From assembly GCF_014529535.1 (NCBI RefSeq), contig NW_023503608.1, positions 10,094,501 to 10,158,500 on the forward strand: a DNA stretch of 64,000 nt, given 5' to 3'. The stretch comes from Bradysia coprophila. Its lineage: Eukaryota > Arthropoda > Insecta > Diptera > Sciaridae. A program made the position numbers and the translations under genes. The notes under the pieces are model-generated. The model worked only from the letters and a program-made list of their open reading frames with translations. It was not told the origin of the DNA and did no database searches. Of the stretch, positions 46,818 to 59,865 are shown piece after piece. Position 1 is the first letter of the stretch, and every line of letters begins with the position of its first letter.

Positions 46818-48281
46818 CAGGCGTCCCACTTGTCCGAAACGTCCGAAATGTCCGAAATTTTACAATTTGTCCGAAATTGTCCGAAATGTCCGAAATTTTC
46901 TTCAAGATCTGACCGGATTTAAATATTGAAACTTATAAAAGACTCTACAAAAAAAATCGCCTGCGGCGCGCTTGATACATTTTTCAATTATAATTTCCGC
47001 GTATCAATTCTTTGTCTTAAAATTTATATCAACATAGATGATCAGTCAACAACAGTCATTCGCTAATTAAATAAGTGTTTTACTAAAAACGATTTTAATT
47101 TGATTAAATCGTTACTGAATTTGTTAACTTAAACTACTTTCATTTCACTCGTCACAATCCGAACCTCCACATAGATATTTTAATAATCGATGAGATAGAC
47201 ACGCTCTCCTGGTTTCTTCAGGATAACTTTAACTTCTGAAGGCAGTCAAATTCAAAAAACTCTGCATCCCATATTGACAAATTTTTTCGGTTGGTTCGGG
47301 AACATAGAAAATACCATAAGGAATATGCTTGAGGTGTCTCAATGGAAGTTGCAACGTCCTTAGGATTTTTATATTTAACAAGGAAAATTTACAAATCCCT
47401 CAAGGTTCAATGGGCTCCAAAACCCAAAAAAACCAAGAAAAATTTTTCTTGGTTTTTCGAAAGTCTACTGTTACTGTAGGGTAATTAAGTACATAAAGTG
47501 GTCGCAAAGTGACGTACTGATGTCAAAAATAGATTTATGAATGTGGCAGTAACGTTTTGGAACATGGCCATGGCGTATCGAACTTCGAAAAGTAAAAATA
47601 CGACTGATGTTTTGAAGGTCAACGTATTAGGCATCAAGCACAAATTTGAAGTGCGAACAAGCGAACAATAGTACATTACTATACCAGTGTATATTATTAC
47701 GTTTTACTTTACGAGCGAGGGAAAGGGTTTTCACTAGTGAGAGAAAGGCTACATTCCCTTACTAGTAAAGTAAAATACATCACGATGAGTAAAAGTATCC
47801 GAGGGCTTCAGCGAGATACGAGATATCAGATTACTTCACTGGTATAGTAATGTACTATTCTAAGCATTAGTACAAAATTTTTGGAATTGAAGTTGAGGGT
47901 CGTCTGAGGTAAAAAAGTATGTTGCCTGGAAGTTCAACTAGTTTTATATGAATAAAACCGTTCTAAAACTTTTCTCTTCCTCAAATTTAACAATACTTTT
48001 AGTAAAACATTTTTCAAGTCATATACCGGTTAATGATCAATTCATGTCACGTCAAAATATACTCCAAACAAATTTTTGAGCTTAGAATTTGTCACTAAAT
48101 TCTGCTGATATAAAACGTTGAAATTTGGTGAGGGAATGTCTCACAGACTATTCCTATTGCGATTCTTTAGTGAAAACTGGAAAACATTTGTCCGAAATTT
48201 TTTCAGGAAATGTCCGAAATTTTATACAAATTGTCCGAAATGTCCGAATTTCGGACAGGGCAAAATTTAGTGGGAGGCCTG
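46818..48281. mobile_element. Non-autonomous hAT element
   Basis: The element starts CAGGCGTCCCAC and ends GTGGGAGGCCTG, inverted repeats with one mismatch. The 8-bp GACTAATG flanks it on both sides (46810-46817 and 48282-48289), the duplication length of the hAT superfamily. Next to each end TGTCCGAAA recurs several times, on the left as a direct array and on the right in the same reading direction. The interior of 1.4 kb has no recognisable transposase. A second element (47667-47860) has inserted into it. It lies in the presumed AA15 intron. Confidence 0.9.
47667..47860. mobile_element. MITE nested in the hAT element
   Basis: AATAGTACATTACTATACCA with GTG is mirrored by CACTGGTATAGTAATGTACT with ATTC, a nearly perfect terminal inverted repeat of 23 bp. 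The interior shows a second inverted pair (TTTACTTTACGAG-like and CTAGTAAAGTAAA). Non-coding. Its position inside the hAT element shows it arrived later. Confidence 0.8.
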
Positions 48282-48378
48282 GACTAATGTTGCTGACCAC
48301 ACATATAATTATCTCCGATATTTATTGGATTTTCCTCATTCCATAAAACGTTGTATGCAGCTGGTATATTATGTAGTA

Positions 48379-48694
48379 CAGTTCAGACAAAAAAAAAGTT
48401 TCGAGTTATCTCGACGCACATCGTTTAATTTATTCATATGATCATTTCGAACAATTTTGTAGAAGAAACTTTAAAAAAATATTCACTTCCGAGCTGCGCA
48501 AAGAAGTTTCACTTTCTTATAATTCACTAACATCGTACAGTTTTAGCGAATTATAAGAAAATGAAACTACTTCGTGCCGCTCGGAGAGTGAATATTTTTT
48601 TTATAGTTTCTTCTACAAAATTGTTCGAAATGATCATATGAATAAATCAAACGATGTGAATCAAGATAACTCGAAACTTTTTTTGCCTGAACTG
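48379..48694. mobile_element. Tc1/mariner-type long palindrome
   Basis: It starts CAGTTCAGACAAAAAAAAAG and ends CTTTTTTTGCCTGAACTG, flanked by TA at 48377-48378 and 48695-48696. The arms are about 140 bp each and highly alike, for example TTCATATGATCATTTCGAAC against GTTCGAAATGATCATATGAA. The centre is about 35 bp. The CAGT ends and TA duplication point to Tc1/mariner. Non-coding. Confidence 0.88.
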
Positions 48695-49778
48695 TACTAA
48701 TATTATGGCACACAATATTTTGCTAACCTCGACTTCGCCTTGAATTAGCAATACCATCATGCGATGCTTGTTTCACAAATAACTATTATCATCGAGTTGC
48801 ACACAACGTTTTTCTCCAGAAAGCCAACGAAAGTTTCACTTTTTGTCACTGAGTTGGGAAAAGTCATTTTTTTATCGAAATATCCATATTCACTTGGAAT
48901 TGCCATAAGTGCGAGTGAAACAAATATAATTCGAAGTCGTTAGAGCGAGTAGGATAGAAAAGTTCAAAAAACCGAACATTTCACAAGCGGGCATCACCCA
49001 TTTGTTGACTCTTATTTTATTTCTGGGTTTTCTTATCCAATTTTCTTCTCTAATTTAATTTCACTCTAAGTGTAACATGTTTGATTAAAACGACCAGAAC
49101 CATAAGCAAACTCAAAGGCAAACTTAAATTCAAGTAATAGTAGAATATTTCCGTTCCGAAAATTTCGGATAATTACAGTTAGATAAGAGCGTATTAAAAG
49201 CGCTTTAACCAATTATACATTGACTCAACAATTATTTTGTCAAAATTCCATTAAAAATTTCGTTTTTTTTCATTGCTGTTTTTTTTCTTGCAGATTTGAA
49301 TATCAATAACATTCATTCGAGAAAGTAAAGTGGCCCGCTAAATACACACTGTCCGATCGCATCATCTCACCATACACCAGCCGCAATAAGAGTAAATTAT
49401 TTAAAAAACATAGACGAAAAATATTAATAATAAATTTGACATCGCATACCACACACAAAAACGGAATTAAATTTCAATAGAATTATCATAATAATTAAGT
49501 GGATCAACAAAAAATAATAATTTGGCTTCGAGTTTAATATTATATTGGAAAGATGAAAAAATATGTTTAACTTAACATAAACATCCAAATCAAACGTTTG
49601 TTCGTGATATGTGCGTTTTCTAAAAAAAAATCAAATCAAAAAAATAAAATTTAAATAATAAGACGGCGATCTGAGATAATCTAACAACAACGGAAAATTT
49701 AGTGAAATCATGTTCAGATAAATAATAATTTAGTGTTAAACAATTTGTAAATAAATCGCAAATATTTCATAAATTACC

Positions 49779-49956
49779 ATGGCGTCGCAACAGTTTTTTG
49801 TGATACAAATTGTGCTGCTAGCTGTATCTAGTGTTTTAATAAATTTGACATGGGGCCATGTCGCTCTCACTTATCCGCCGGCACGGAAATATGATTTGGA
49901 TTTCTTGGATAATTCTCGAACGCCGGGACCGTGTGGCATGCCGAGTAATTTGCCAG
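49779..49956 (+). CDS. AA15 lytic polysaccharide monooxygenase, first coding exon (partial)
   Basis: AA15 enzymes are secreted copper oxygenases that cleave chitin or cellulose oxidatively; insects carry several. The exon, probably preceded by an untranslated part from 49294, encodes 59 residues before a consensus donor (GTAAGC at 49957, phase 1). A signal peptide (MASQQFFVIQIVLLAVSSVL...LTWG) is followed by HVALTYPPARKYDLDFLDNS and RTPGPCGMP. The first residue after the expected cleavage is histidine, the N-terminal half of the copper brace, and the xLTYPPARK block is typical of insect AA15. The second brace histidine and the remaining domain are not found in the window, so at least 14 kb of intron must follow, or the gene is incomplete. 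Substrate cannot be told from this exon. Confidence 0.85.
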
Positions 49957-52900
49957 GTAAGCTTTTTTTATTCAATTTATTTTTTAGTGTAAGTTTCTAA
50001 GAGGAATGATGAGTAGATGATGCTTGAATTGGACAATTATTTAAGGACCCATCCATTTCCACCAGATTTAATATCGACCTCATCTGCATTATACGTCTAC
50101 TTACGTAAATGAACTTTTAAATATTTACAATTTACTCAAAAAATAAAAGTCTTTCGCATACGAAATCGATGTTAATAAATGGAAATTCTTTTGTATTTGT
50201 TTGAAAAATAAGCACAGAGTGAATGACTAATTCACAACTGATTCACTGAGTAAAATACAATTCGAAAGATTTTGAATATTTGTAGAAGAATAAAGGTCTC
50301 TAAATGATACGTCTGGATCCATCACTGATGAGTTAATAAATTAGATTCAACTGGTGGAGTATACACGGTCAAAAAGTACTTAACAAGAAATCTCGCTAGC
50401 ATTCGGAATAAGTTCTGAAGTCGAATATTTTGAAAAAACAACAACATTACTTTCCAAAAATAATCCATAACGAATATATAGAGAAATGAGATATGTATGA
50501 GAAATAAGAAATTTAGAAAAAGACGGAATAGTTGAATGTTTTGGCAGTAATTTTTCTGATTCAAATTTCACGAGTCATTTCTCATTTCTCATTTCTCATT
50601 TCTCCAAACATTTCACGCGTCAAAAATTATCATACGTCAAAAAATCTTTCGTATACCAAAAACCAAATACAAAAATTATTAGCACGTCAAATTTCATGCG
50701 TTCTTCCTAACTTTCTCTCAGTAGTACGCTAAAAATCTGAAGTCGACATTATACTTTAATGGACGATTATGTTCTCAATTTTTTTATGAGCTGATCAATT
50801 AATATTCACTGAATATTATTCAGATTGTCGGAATAGCTCAATTAAATACAGATTTTTGCAGCTATAATTTCTGCTGTTGTTATCAATGAATTTATTTTTG
50901 TTACAGTTCCTGATAATGTTCTCGAATTGAGATCGAGATATATTGTATGATTATGTCATCTGTTGTCAACCACTGCGCACAAATAAGCAATTAACTACGT
51001 AAAATTGCGGTCTTTTATAGAAAAATTTGTGATACAACAAATGAAGTAAAAGATTTTGCATCAATAAGTTGAAAATATTTAGATCAAATTGTAACGTAGT
51101 AGCAAACTTCATTATACTAATGGCCCGTATGCTTGCAGCCTATAAAAGCTTAATGTTATTTCCGTTTTTAACTGAATTGCAAATTGAAATTAATTTATTG
51201 ACTTACGTTGACTTTCATCAAATTTACAAAATGCGCCATCTCAGTACACCGACCCCGGAAGCGTATATTAATAACTATTAGTATTCATTTAGCAATCATA
51301 TTTGATTTTTGCATCGTGTGCTAGAATAATTATCGTCCTAAATGCGAATTTTCCGCAACAATATTAATAATTCACTTTGGCTCCGGCTGTATCACTACAC
51401 CATATCTATTTATATGCTCAGTCAAAGCGAAGTACTTATTGATTGTGCTTCGATGTTCTATGTATACAAAACTTAACCATGTTCGACCCAAAAAAAAAAA
51501 TTGAAATCAAATAAACGGAGGTCGTTATGTATTACACATTTTAAAAACATTTTCGTTCCTCTGAAACTTCCGTTTAGCATCTAAGTTGGGTATTAATTGT
51601 TCGGCGTGGATTGAATGGTTAATGATTTAAAAAATGAATGGAAATAAAAATTAATAAAGAGGAGGATATACCTACTTATAGTTTTATTGTCAAAAATGGT
51701 TTAAAATGAATTGCTTTATTAATAAACAAACGAAAAAACAGAGCCATTTTCAATTTACATAAAAAATCAGGTGAAGGTTTTTTTTGGCATTTAATTGATG
51801 TGTTTTACGAGTCTTTTTTTTTCTCTATTCTTACTTACTCTGTTCAAGATTTTAACAAATAAATTATTCAACACGATTAAGCTTACATTAGGTGTACATG
51901 TATGTCATGTCGATGGAGAATGACAATCAATTAATAATGGCTACACCGCATAAATCGTAAGCTAAGTATTGGTTGTATTTTCTTGAATGGTAGAACATTT
52001 CGATGTCATATTAGTAAAGTCTAATATCCGCGTTGCAGATATAAATAAAAAAAACCATTGAATTGTTGTTTCGACTAACCTCTTACAAACGGCCATTATA
52101 TCGTCATTAATAAATGATTGAATCTATTACTCTTTTTGATTATGTTTGATGCAAAATCTTTTACTGCATTAGTATCCACTTACATTTTGCTATAAAAAAG
52201 AGCATCAGCTGGGATTCATCGGTTAATGTTGTCCTCTTTGTCTATAACAGATGATTGGCAGATCATGTACCTTGAGTCAATACCTAATTGAGATTGGATT
52301 TATGAATGATCACTTTCATAAGAGGTTGTTATCAAGTGAAACGTCAAATTAGGAGTTTATAAAAATGTCTTAACATCCATTTTTCACACGAATTTCTTGA
52401 CTTCTTCTTCTCCAAGTGACAAATTGCAGACTCTGTCGTATAGCATGTTTGAATAAATTACTTTTAGGCCCGTCATGCAACAAAGCTAAGTGTCTGCAAA
52501 ACTACTTACTTACAATTCGTGTTGGTGTTGAATCCTCAACGAGCCTATTCTAAACTTTAGATGCCTTCACTTCACAGACATATCAGCAAAGATTTAGCAG
52601 TAATTTACAACTGTTGCAACGTAAATGAATAATTTTCAAAAATTTTATCGATTCCCCTTGCATGTAAAATTGTGAAAATTGTAGACGACTGATTTAAGAC
52701 AATTTCGCATGTTATATAGCCCTACTTCCATGCTACAACAAGTGACATTACCTGCTAAAATGCCATGCAGCAAGCAGTTCAAATAAATTCATATCTCTGG
52801 AGACTCTTTCAAAACTATATTCAAAGTCACACACTCTCAAACGCAAGTTGTCATGATAAACGAATTAATTTTTATGATGAAACATATTCAGATCACTAAA

Positions 52901-55900
52901 CTATAAAGCTAAACAGGTTCTCAAGAGTAGCAAAAAAAAAAAAAAAATAAGAGAAAAAGAAACACTTTATTAAAATGAAAATGTGTGATATAACAACCAT
53001 TTCAAGGACACATAGTTTGCGCGTCAAATTTATAATGAAATACAAAATCCACACGATCAAATCAAAATTGATTGTTTTCAATAAAATAAAGTAGATCGCC
53101 GTCGCTACATATATGTACGAATAATAGGTATAGGTAGTATACAACTCTTGCAAAGAAAATTTTTAATCACTCAAAGCCATGTGAACGAGAATATTGAAAT
53201 TATTATTATTATTATTGTATGATCTGCTATATTGCAAGCATATTATTACACATTCACTTTATGTATAGATATACGCGCGAATGGAGTCTATATTTCGTAC
53301 AACATGAAAATATGTAATCCGATACCACCGAAACAATAACTCGGCATAAATGACTATTATATTATAAGAAAATATATCATAAATCGTTGACTAATTACGA
53401 CATTTTGTAAATATCGCGACGATTATATAATAATCTGATCTTAAATTGACTTTTATGTGACTGGAATCAACTCACTATGCTACAAAATTGTGTCTTAATC
53501 TTGTAAAGTATTTTCTGCAAATTCATCTGCATTCATTCACCAGCTGTAAGAGATAATGTGATGAGAATCAATCGAATATAAAATAAGTCGATATTTGTGT
53601 ATCGAGCTTTGGAGATATTGTTGGATAAAATGCGCAAAAAACAAATAAGAAAATGCTTTTTTTTCTTTGCAAAAGCCTACACTTTCGCATATGGAATGCG
53701 GCTTTGCAACATTCTTCTTACACTACATGTTTGAACACATATATGTACACATTTGAGGCAATGTTTGGATACCACCTAGTTTAATAAAATAGTAATGTTT
53801 TGCCAGTGTAAAAACATTCGATCCGGATTACCTCTTACGTACAAAACAGGTTGTATGTAGACATTTAAATGACGATATATATTTTTGGCGTTTTAGTCAT
53901 TAAAATATTTAGAGAGTGGGTGTGAGTAAATGAGTCCTTCGACGACAATATACGTTTACTGATAATACTTAATTTTATTGTAAAATTATAGAAGCCAGTT
54001 TTGCGTAGAAATATAAAATTGGTTCGAATTTAGATGAAAAATTATGATGGGCTAGACCTCACAAAAGCACAGACACGAATAACATTCAGCAAAATATAAA
54101 TGTAGTTCCATAGAAATTGTAAGCATATATATATACACGGAGGTAATGTCGGCTAATGTGAACATCTCCTCGAAACTAATTATCATAATTGAAAAATGAA
54201 AATAAAAAAATTAAATAAAATTTACATACTTGAATGATGAGCACCAAGGAGAAAAAATTATGAGAAGAGAAAAAGATTTTTTTTTTGATGAAGGTGCGGT
54301 TATTAACAACCACAAAACCGAGGAATGGTAAATAAATGTCTTTATGAGTAATAGGTCGATGATGGATCATGGATTATAATGTGCGTTGATTTATAAAAAA
54401 GAACTCTTTGTGATACCTAAGGAAAACTGAAGATAAAAAAAAAATATATTTACAAAAATAAAATTACGTCTCTGTACTCATCTGTATTTAAGGTCGATTA
54501 TGTAATTTTTATTATTATTTTTTTTCGTTTGAATGGTGGGTTTAGATTTTGAAGAGCCGTGTCATAAAAATTAAAATTATTTTTCTAAAGATTTTAATAC
54601 ATTTTCGCACATTGTTTCGTAATGAAATTGCACCATATATTTGGTATTTAATTTTATTTATTTTTTTTTCTTTCTTTACCCAACTAAACGCAATAGCATG
54701 TTATTTATGTACTCATTTTTAACAGTACTTAATGTTTAATGCTGATACACAATACTTAAAAGAAACAATTGGCTTTAATCACGTAATGGAAACAATACAC
54801 ACAACAGTCAATTCGAAACATCTTGACATATTATGGAAAGAAATGTTTAATTTGATTTTTTTTAATAACAATCACGAAGACAGAAAGATATAAATGTCGA
54901 CGGTGTGTACCATGCATCCATTAGAATGGAAATAAATGTTCCAAACATAACAGAGAATCTAATATGCTACATTTATGGAGTATCAAAAAAAAACTTTATC
55001 TGAAAATTCAGTGAGCAGAGAAGATTTGTGTGTATCCTTCCTTAACTCACGCGATGCGATCATCTATAATTTGTTAATAATTAAAAAAAAACGCTAAGGG
55101 AAATACAGAATATGATGAAGAAACACGTAAACCGTTGAAGAATGATATATCTGCTGATGACCTTTTCATCTACTGCCAATTATAGACGCTGACTTGTTTA
55201 TTACGCTAGAATCTAACGACACTTCAGTTCAGTACTTAATTTGTACGCTCTCAAACTCAAGATCGGGTTTTTGCAAGCTTTGCGAATTAACTGTTGCAAG
55301 AATGTTTATTAATTCAAGAACAAACAAATCGAAACAATTGCCACGAACAATTCCACAAAATCAACGTTGAAATTTTGAATATAAGTTTTTTTTTGTGCGA
55401 AATTTTTTTTGCTGTTCTTCGTCAAAATGTTTATTTTATAACAGTTTTGTTTTGCTTAAAAACGTACGTTTCAAGTATACTTAGTCTTAGTCTTGAAGTA
55501 TATCACAAAAAGTTTGACGAATTTAACAGTTTTTGTGCTATTATTGTCATACCTTATTTGCACAGCAAACAGATTCTATTGTCGAAAATTGACCAAACAA
55601 AATCCATTTAAGGCTTAGACAGACATGCGAGTAAACCTATGATAAGTGGTACAATTTTTACGATTAGAAATTCAATTTAATTTTTTTCGAATTAGTAAAA
55701 TTAGGATAAATGGGTACAAGGCACAAGTTAGCAACGCGATTTTTTGGCTGCAAAAAGAGTTTTAAAAACCTCTGTTTTCTAACATAAATATCGGTTAAAA
55801 TTCACAGAATGATCAAAGATGAAATAATGAATTTGGTGCTATGATGACTGTACAATGTACGTGTGTGCACCCAACAATTTAAAATTTTTGCTCATTCGAT

Positions 55901-58900
55901 TTTTCTTTTCACCCACACTTATCCACTTATTTGTATTAGCATGAAGGTACTAGATTAGGTAAATGTTGTGAGCCAACGCACATTAGCTATTTTCATGACA
56001 AGGCATAAAAAGATAAAGAGTCCAGTTTTCGTGTGAAATTTGTTGATCAAGGGGCGAAACCGAAATCCTGATTATTTTTTTATTTTTATCCCGCGTTTTA
56101 TACATTTTCCAAACCAATTCTTTGTTCTCCCTAACAATGTAATAAGCAATTTTCGACCCTAGGGAAATAAAAAGCATGTAAAATGGAACTATATATGACG
56201 GTATGTGGAACTTGTGGAATTTGTTAAAAATGAGCAAAGTTTATATCGAACACTGACAAAACAGAGTTGAAGAAGATCTCACATGTTTTGGGTAACTTTG
56301 TCTCCAGGTAATCTACAGTGACTGCCACAGCTGTACTTTTTGTATGGGGTGCTACAGGTGTGACAGTCATCTTAGATTACCTAGAGACAAAGTTACCCAA
56401 AACAGGTGAGATCTTCAACTCTTATTTGTCTATGTAGTTTGGTTAATTGCAACAGGAGTAATAATGATAATGATACTTCTTTCATAGGTAGGTGTTTCTT
56501 TGGAACTGTGTGCTATAATGTTCCCACCACAATTAATCTCTCCACAACTTTTATTATCGTCTCATTCACAAAACTCTGATCTTTTCTTCCATCGATTGTA
56601 ATTTGATCTAAATGATATTTTATAAATGAAATTAATTTGGCTTCTACATTTTCATTTACTACACATAGTCATTATGTCACTTTCAAAGTATGGTTACAAG
56701 GCACAAAAAAAAGTTAAATTTTAAATTGAATTGTATATCTGTACGAATGGTAATAAAATGAACAACGATAAACTAATTCTCACGCAATGGAAAAGATACG
56801 ATCAGCCGATTCGCTCAATAAATCACGAAATTTCCCTCCAAAAATATTTTTATTGATTTTAAACAAAAAACCAAATTTTATTCACATTAAAAAGTTTTTT
56901 CTCTTAAACTTAACTTGCTGCAAAGAATGTCATTGGCTTTCAAAAAAATAATAATAATCAGAGCCTCATATGGAATATATAGGTAAAACGAAAATGTGTT
57001 TTAATAAACGAAAACTAACTGAGATCTCTGTTATGAATGAGGTGTAACCTGCTGCCAAATCAAGTTTAATCAACAGTAAAGAGTTTCAATTTTTGAGTTG
57101 CTTGACCTTCTTTTTATGTATAAAATTGAATGTTTTCGAAGATTATTTTTCTTCGTTTTTTTTTATTTTCATTTACGAAACATAAAAGACTAAATGTGTT
57201 TCTTTATTGAGTTGACAAGATGATTAAAATTTTAAATTTTGTACATTAATTAAATCCGAAATGTTTGTCTTAACCATTTCTCCAAAAAATATATTTCTAT
57301 CAGATAAGACGCGAAAGTGAGCTTTTTCAACAGTAAACTGAATTCATTTGCTTGAAATTTGCTGAGGCGGAAAATCAACGATGTCATTAGAAATGATCTT
57401 CTTTGACAATCGTTCAAATCAAGACTAATCACACAGAATTGTGGAGCGAATCTTTCCGTCATTATTTCGTTTCCATTTTATGCTTATAATTAACAAATTT
57501 TGAGATTGACTGAAACTTTACTGAAACTTTACCTCACACATACAAAAGTACATTCTCGTTTTATAGGCCAACATAAGTTCATCACCTCGATCGTTGCAAA
57601 TAAAGTATTGCCACTTAAATCTATAAATAACGTCGCGTATGCACTTTTCGATAACACTTGCTGGGCATGGTTTTTTTTTTAAAGCAAAGAAGAAACAAAA
57701 GTATCGCTGCAATAAAAAAAATCGATTCATTGCAATCAAACTGGGCATATATGTATGTCGAATCGTTGCATTATAATACAATACCAATTTCTCCATTCCG
57801 AATAACTTTGTGTAAATAAAAAAATGATTTCCAATCAAATATTCGAAAGTAAACTCAACTGAACAGACAATAAATAGTTACAGTAATGAACAAACCAAAC
57901 AATATTGAATATTCTAATTACGTATACCACCTTCTTTACAAACACTTATGCTAATTTAAATGCTGCATTGTTTCTCTTTTGTTGCCTTTGAATATTTTTT
58001 TTTTATTTTTTCTTTCATTTGTATCAATGGCTGGTATAAATACTAATTTCTAAGTCATTCATCAATTGAAATTTATTTTTTCATGCAGGTTATATGAATG
58101 AATCACGAATTACCAATAGGCAAACATAAAGATCGTTGCCAGTTTTAATATTTTGTGGTCTTAGATATGTATTATAAGACACAATATTTGTAATTTTCTC
58201 CTAAAACTATTTTCTGCACTGACTCTGAATGTCTCGTTTCTGAATCAATATAATTTTAAGACAACATATAACCTTTTAGCAGGTTCGCAACGATACAACG
58301 ACTTCAATTTAGCATTGCCCTTCTGCATAATTACGGTAAATTGATGATCACCGATCTCTCCGAAATTGAACCAAGTCGCTGTGTCTGTGTACATCAGCAT
58401 ATATTACCCCAATCCAACCGCTAAAGTTTTCCGTTTATGTAACGTACCGTTGATTATTTAATATTACAACTCATAAATGCAACAATTTCGCAAATCAATG
58501 AGTTTGACTTTTTCCTTAATTTTTTTCTCTTTAAAATTAAAGAAGAAAAAAATATCAAAACGCAAAGCTTATATACCAGCAAACAACATCCATATGAATC
58601 TGTGTCAAGTGTTACTGGTCTTTCAAGTACGGGTCTGTTGTACTCAGAATTATTGTCTGTATCGCAATCGCATGTAATGCATGTAATATATTGTAAATTG
58701 ATGGTTAATCGTTGGTTAATCGCTGAAGAAAAAAAACATCGCGTCATCGTCCATGTATATGTACAGTAAAATACGGTTGAATATGTTTTCTGAAGTAATT
58801 CATTTGTATATCAATGATGTCGATGGTATTGATAATAATATATTGAATGTTGAAAGTAAATGTTGTGAATATGATATATCGTCACTTCAATTTTAATGCG

Positions 58901-59384
58901 TTTACATCAAATAATTTTGCCGCTCGATTTTGAGGTGAATATTAAATGAAATTAAAATTAAGGAACATGAAACATTGGAGTCTTAAATAAGCTTAAGTTG
59001 TTAAAAAACCTTATTCATCCCCAACGCCTCAACGGATATTATCTACTGATGTCCATTCATAGTGATTTTGACGACATATAAATTTGATCGTGATCATTGT
59101 TAATTTAAGCGATGTAATCTACTGCATATGATCTTCTTAGCAACCAAAAGCTTATTATCGTGTTGAAAAATGAACAATTAAATCGACGCAAAGTCAATTC
59201 TCTCTATTTTCTTTTGTGCGAAAACAACGATTACTTTCTCTACCGAATGATCTCGCTGTTTTAATCAAACTCACGATGACCTCTCATTAAGCATCGCAGA
59301 GTAATTCAATCACAATTTTTAGTTAGTCTGTTCTTCTGTGTTTTGTTCCATCAAAATGAAACAAAAGATTTAAAAACCCGGGTA
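49957..59384. other. Gene-free AT-rich stretch, presumed second intron of the AA15 gene
   Basis: No exon with AA15 or any other recognisable similarity is seen on either strand. It contains poly(A/T) runs, a foldback at 56263-56422, and a fragment at about 52660-52730 that resembles the stem of the foldbacks at 33 kb (GACGACTGATTTAAGACAAT then TTCGC). Confidence 0.45.
56263..56422. repeat. Foldback element with about 65-bp arms
   Basis: AGAGTTGAAGAAGATCTCAC then TGTTTTGGGTAACTTTGTCT pairs with AGACAAAGTTACCCAAAACA then GGTGAGATCTTCAACTCT. The arms also share GGTAATCTA with TAGATTACC and GTGACTG with CAGTCA-like bases. The loop of about 30 bp reads ACAGCTGTACTTTTTGTATG. Non-coding. Confidence 0.85.
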
Positions 59385-59865
59385 AAAATTTCAGTCTCAG
59401 TGAGACCGAAAAATACGTAGTCTCAAGGGTCTCATTTCGGTCTCATTGACTTTTTCAGTTTGCGAGAAGTCTCAATTTTAATTTATTTTATGTAAATGAA
59501 TAAGAATGAACGAGAGAAGCTGAGTGGTCTCGTTTCGACTACTTTTCGAGAATGTTTGAGAATGAATGAGTAGTCTTTTTTGACATTTATTTGTTAGGCG
59601 TGATGAGACTGTCCGAGTGGTCTCGGATTTAATACTTTCCGAGACTGGACAAGTGGTCTCTTTTCGAATAATTTTTCCTTACACTTTCCGAGACTGACCG
59701 AGTGGTCTCGTTTCGACTACTTTTCGAGAATGTTTGAGGATGAATGAGTAGTCTTTTTAGACTTTCATTTGTTAGACGTGATGAGGCTGTCCGAGTGGTC
59801 TCGGATTTAATACTTTCCGAGACTGACCGAGTAGTCTCATTTAAAAAAAAAATATATTCAAATTT
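59385..59865. repeat. Left outer array: about 180-bp GTCTC/GAGAC repeat
   Basis: Two copies of a unit of about 180 bp beginning GTGGTCTCGTTTCGACTACT start at about 59523 and 59703. Each includes GAGAATGTTTGAG, GAATGAGTAGTCTTTTT, GTTAG-CGTGATGAG and TTTCCGAGACTG. A less regular part with GTCTC and GAGAC words precedes them. The same unit occurs in the opposite direction at 62281-62625. Confidence 0.8.

Larger units (their letters stand above)
40159..49293. other. Presumed 9.1-kb first intron of the AA15 gene
   Basis: No exon is recognised. Apart from the foldback and transposon copies listed separately, the stretch is AT-rich single-copy-looking DNA. The intron status depends on the untranslated exon ending at 40158, which is inferred. 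Confidence 0.4.
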
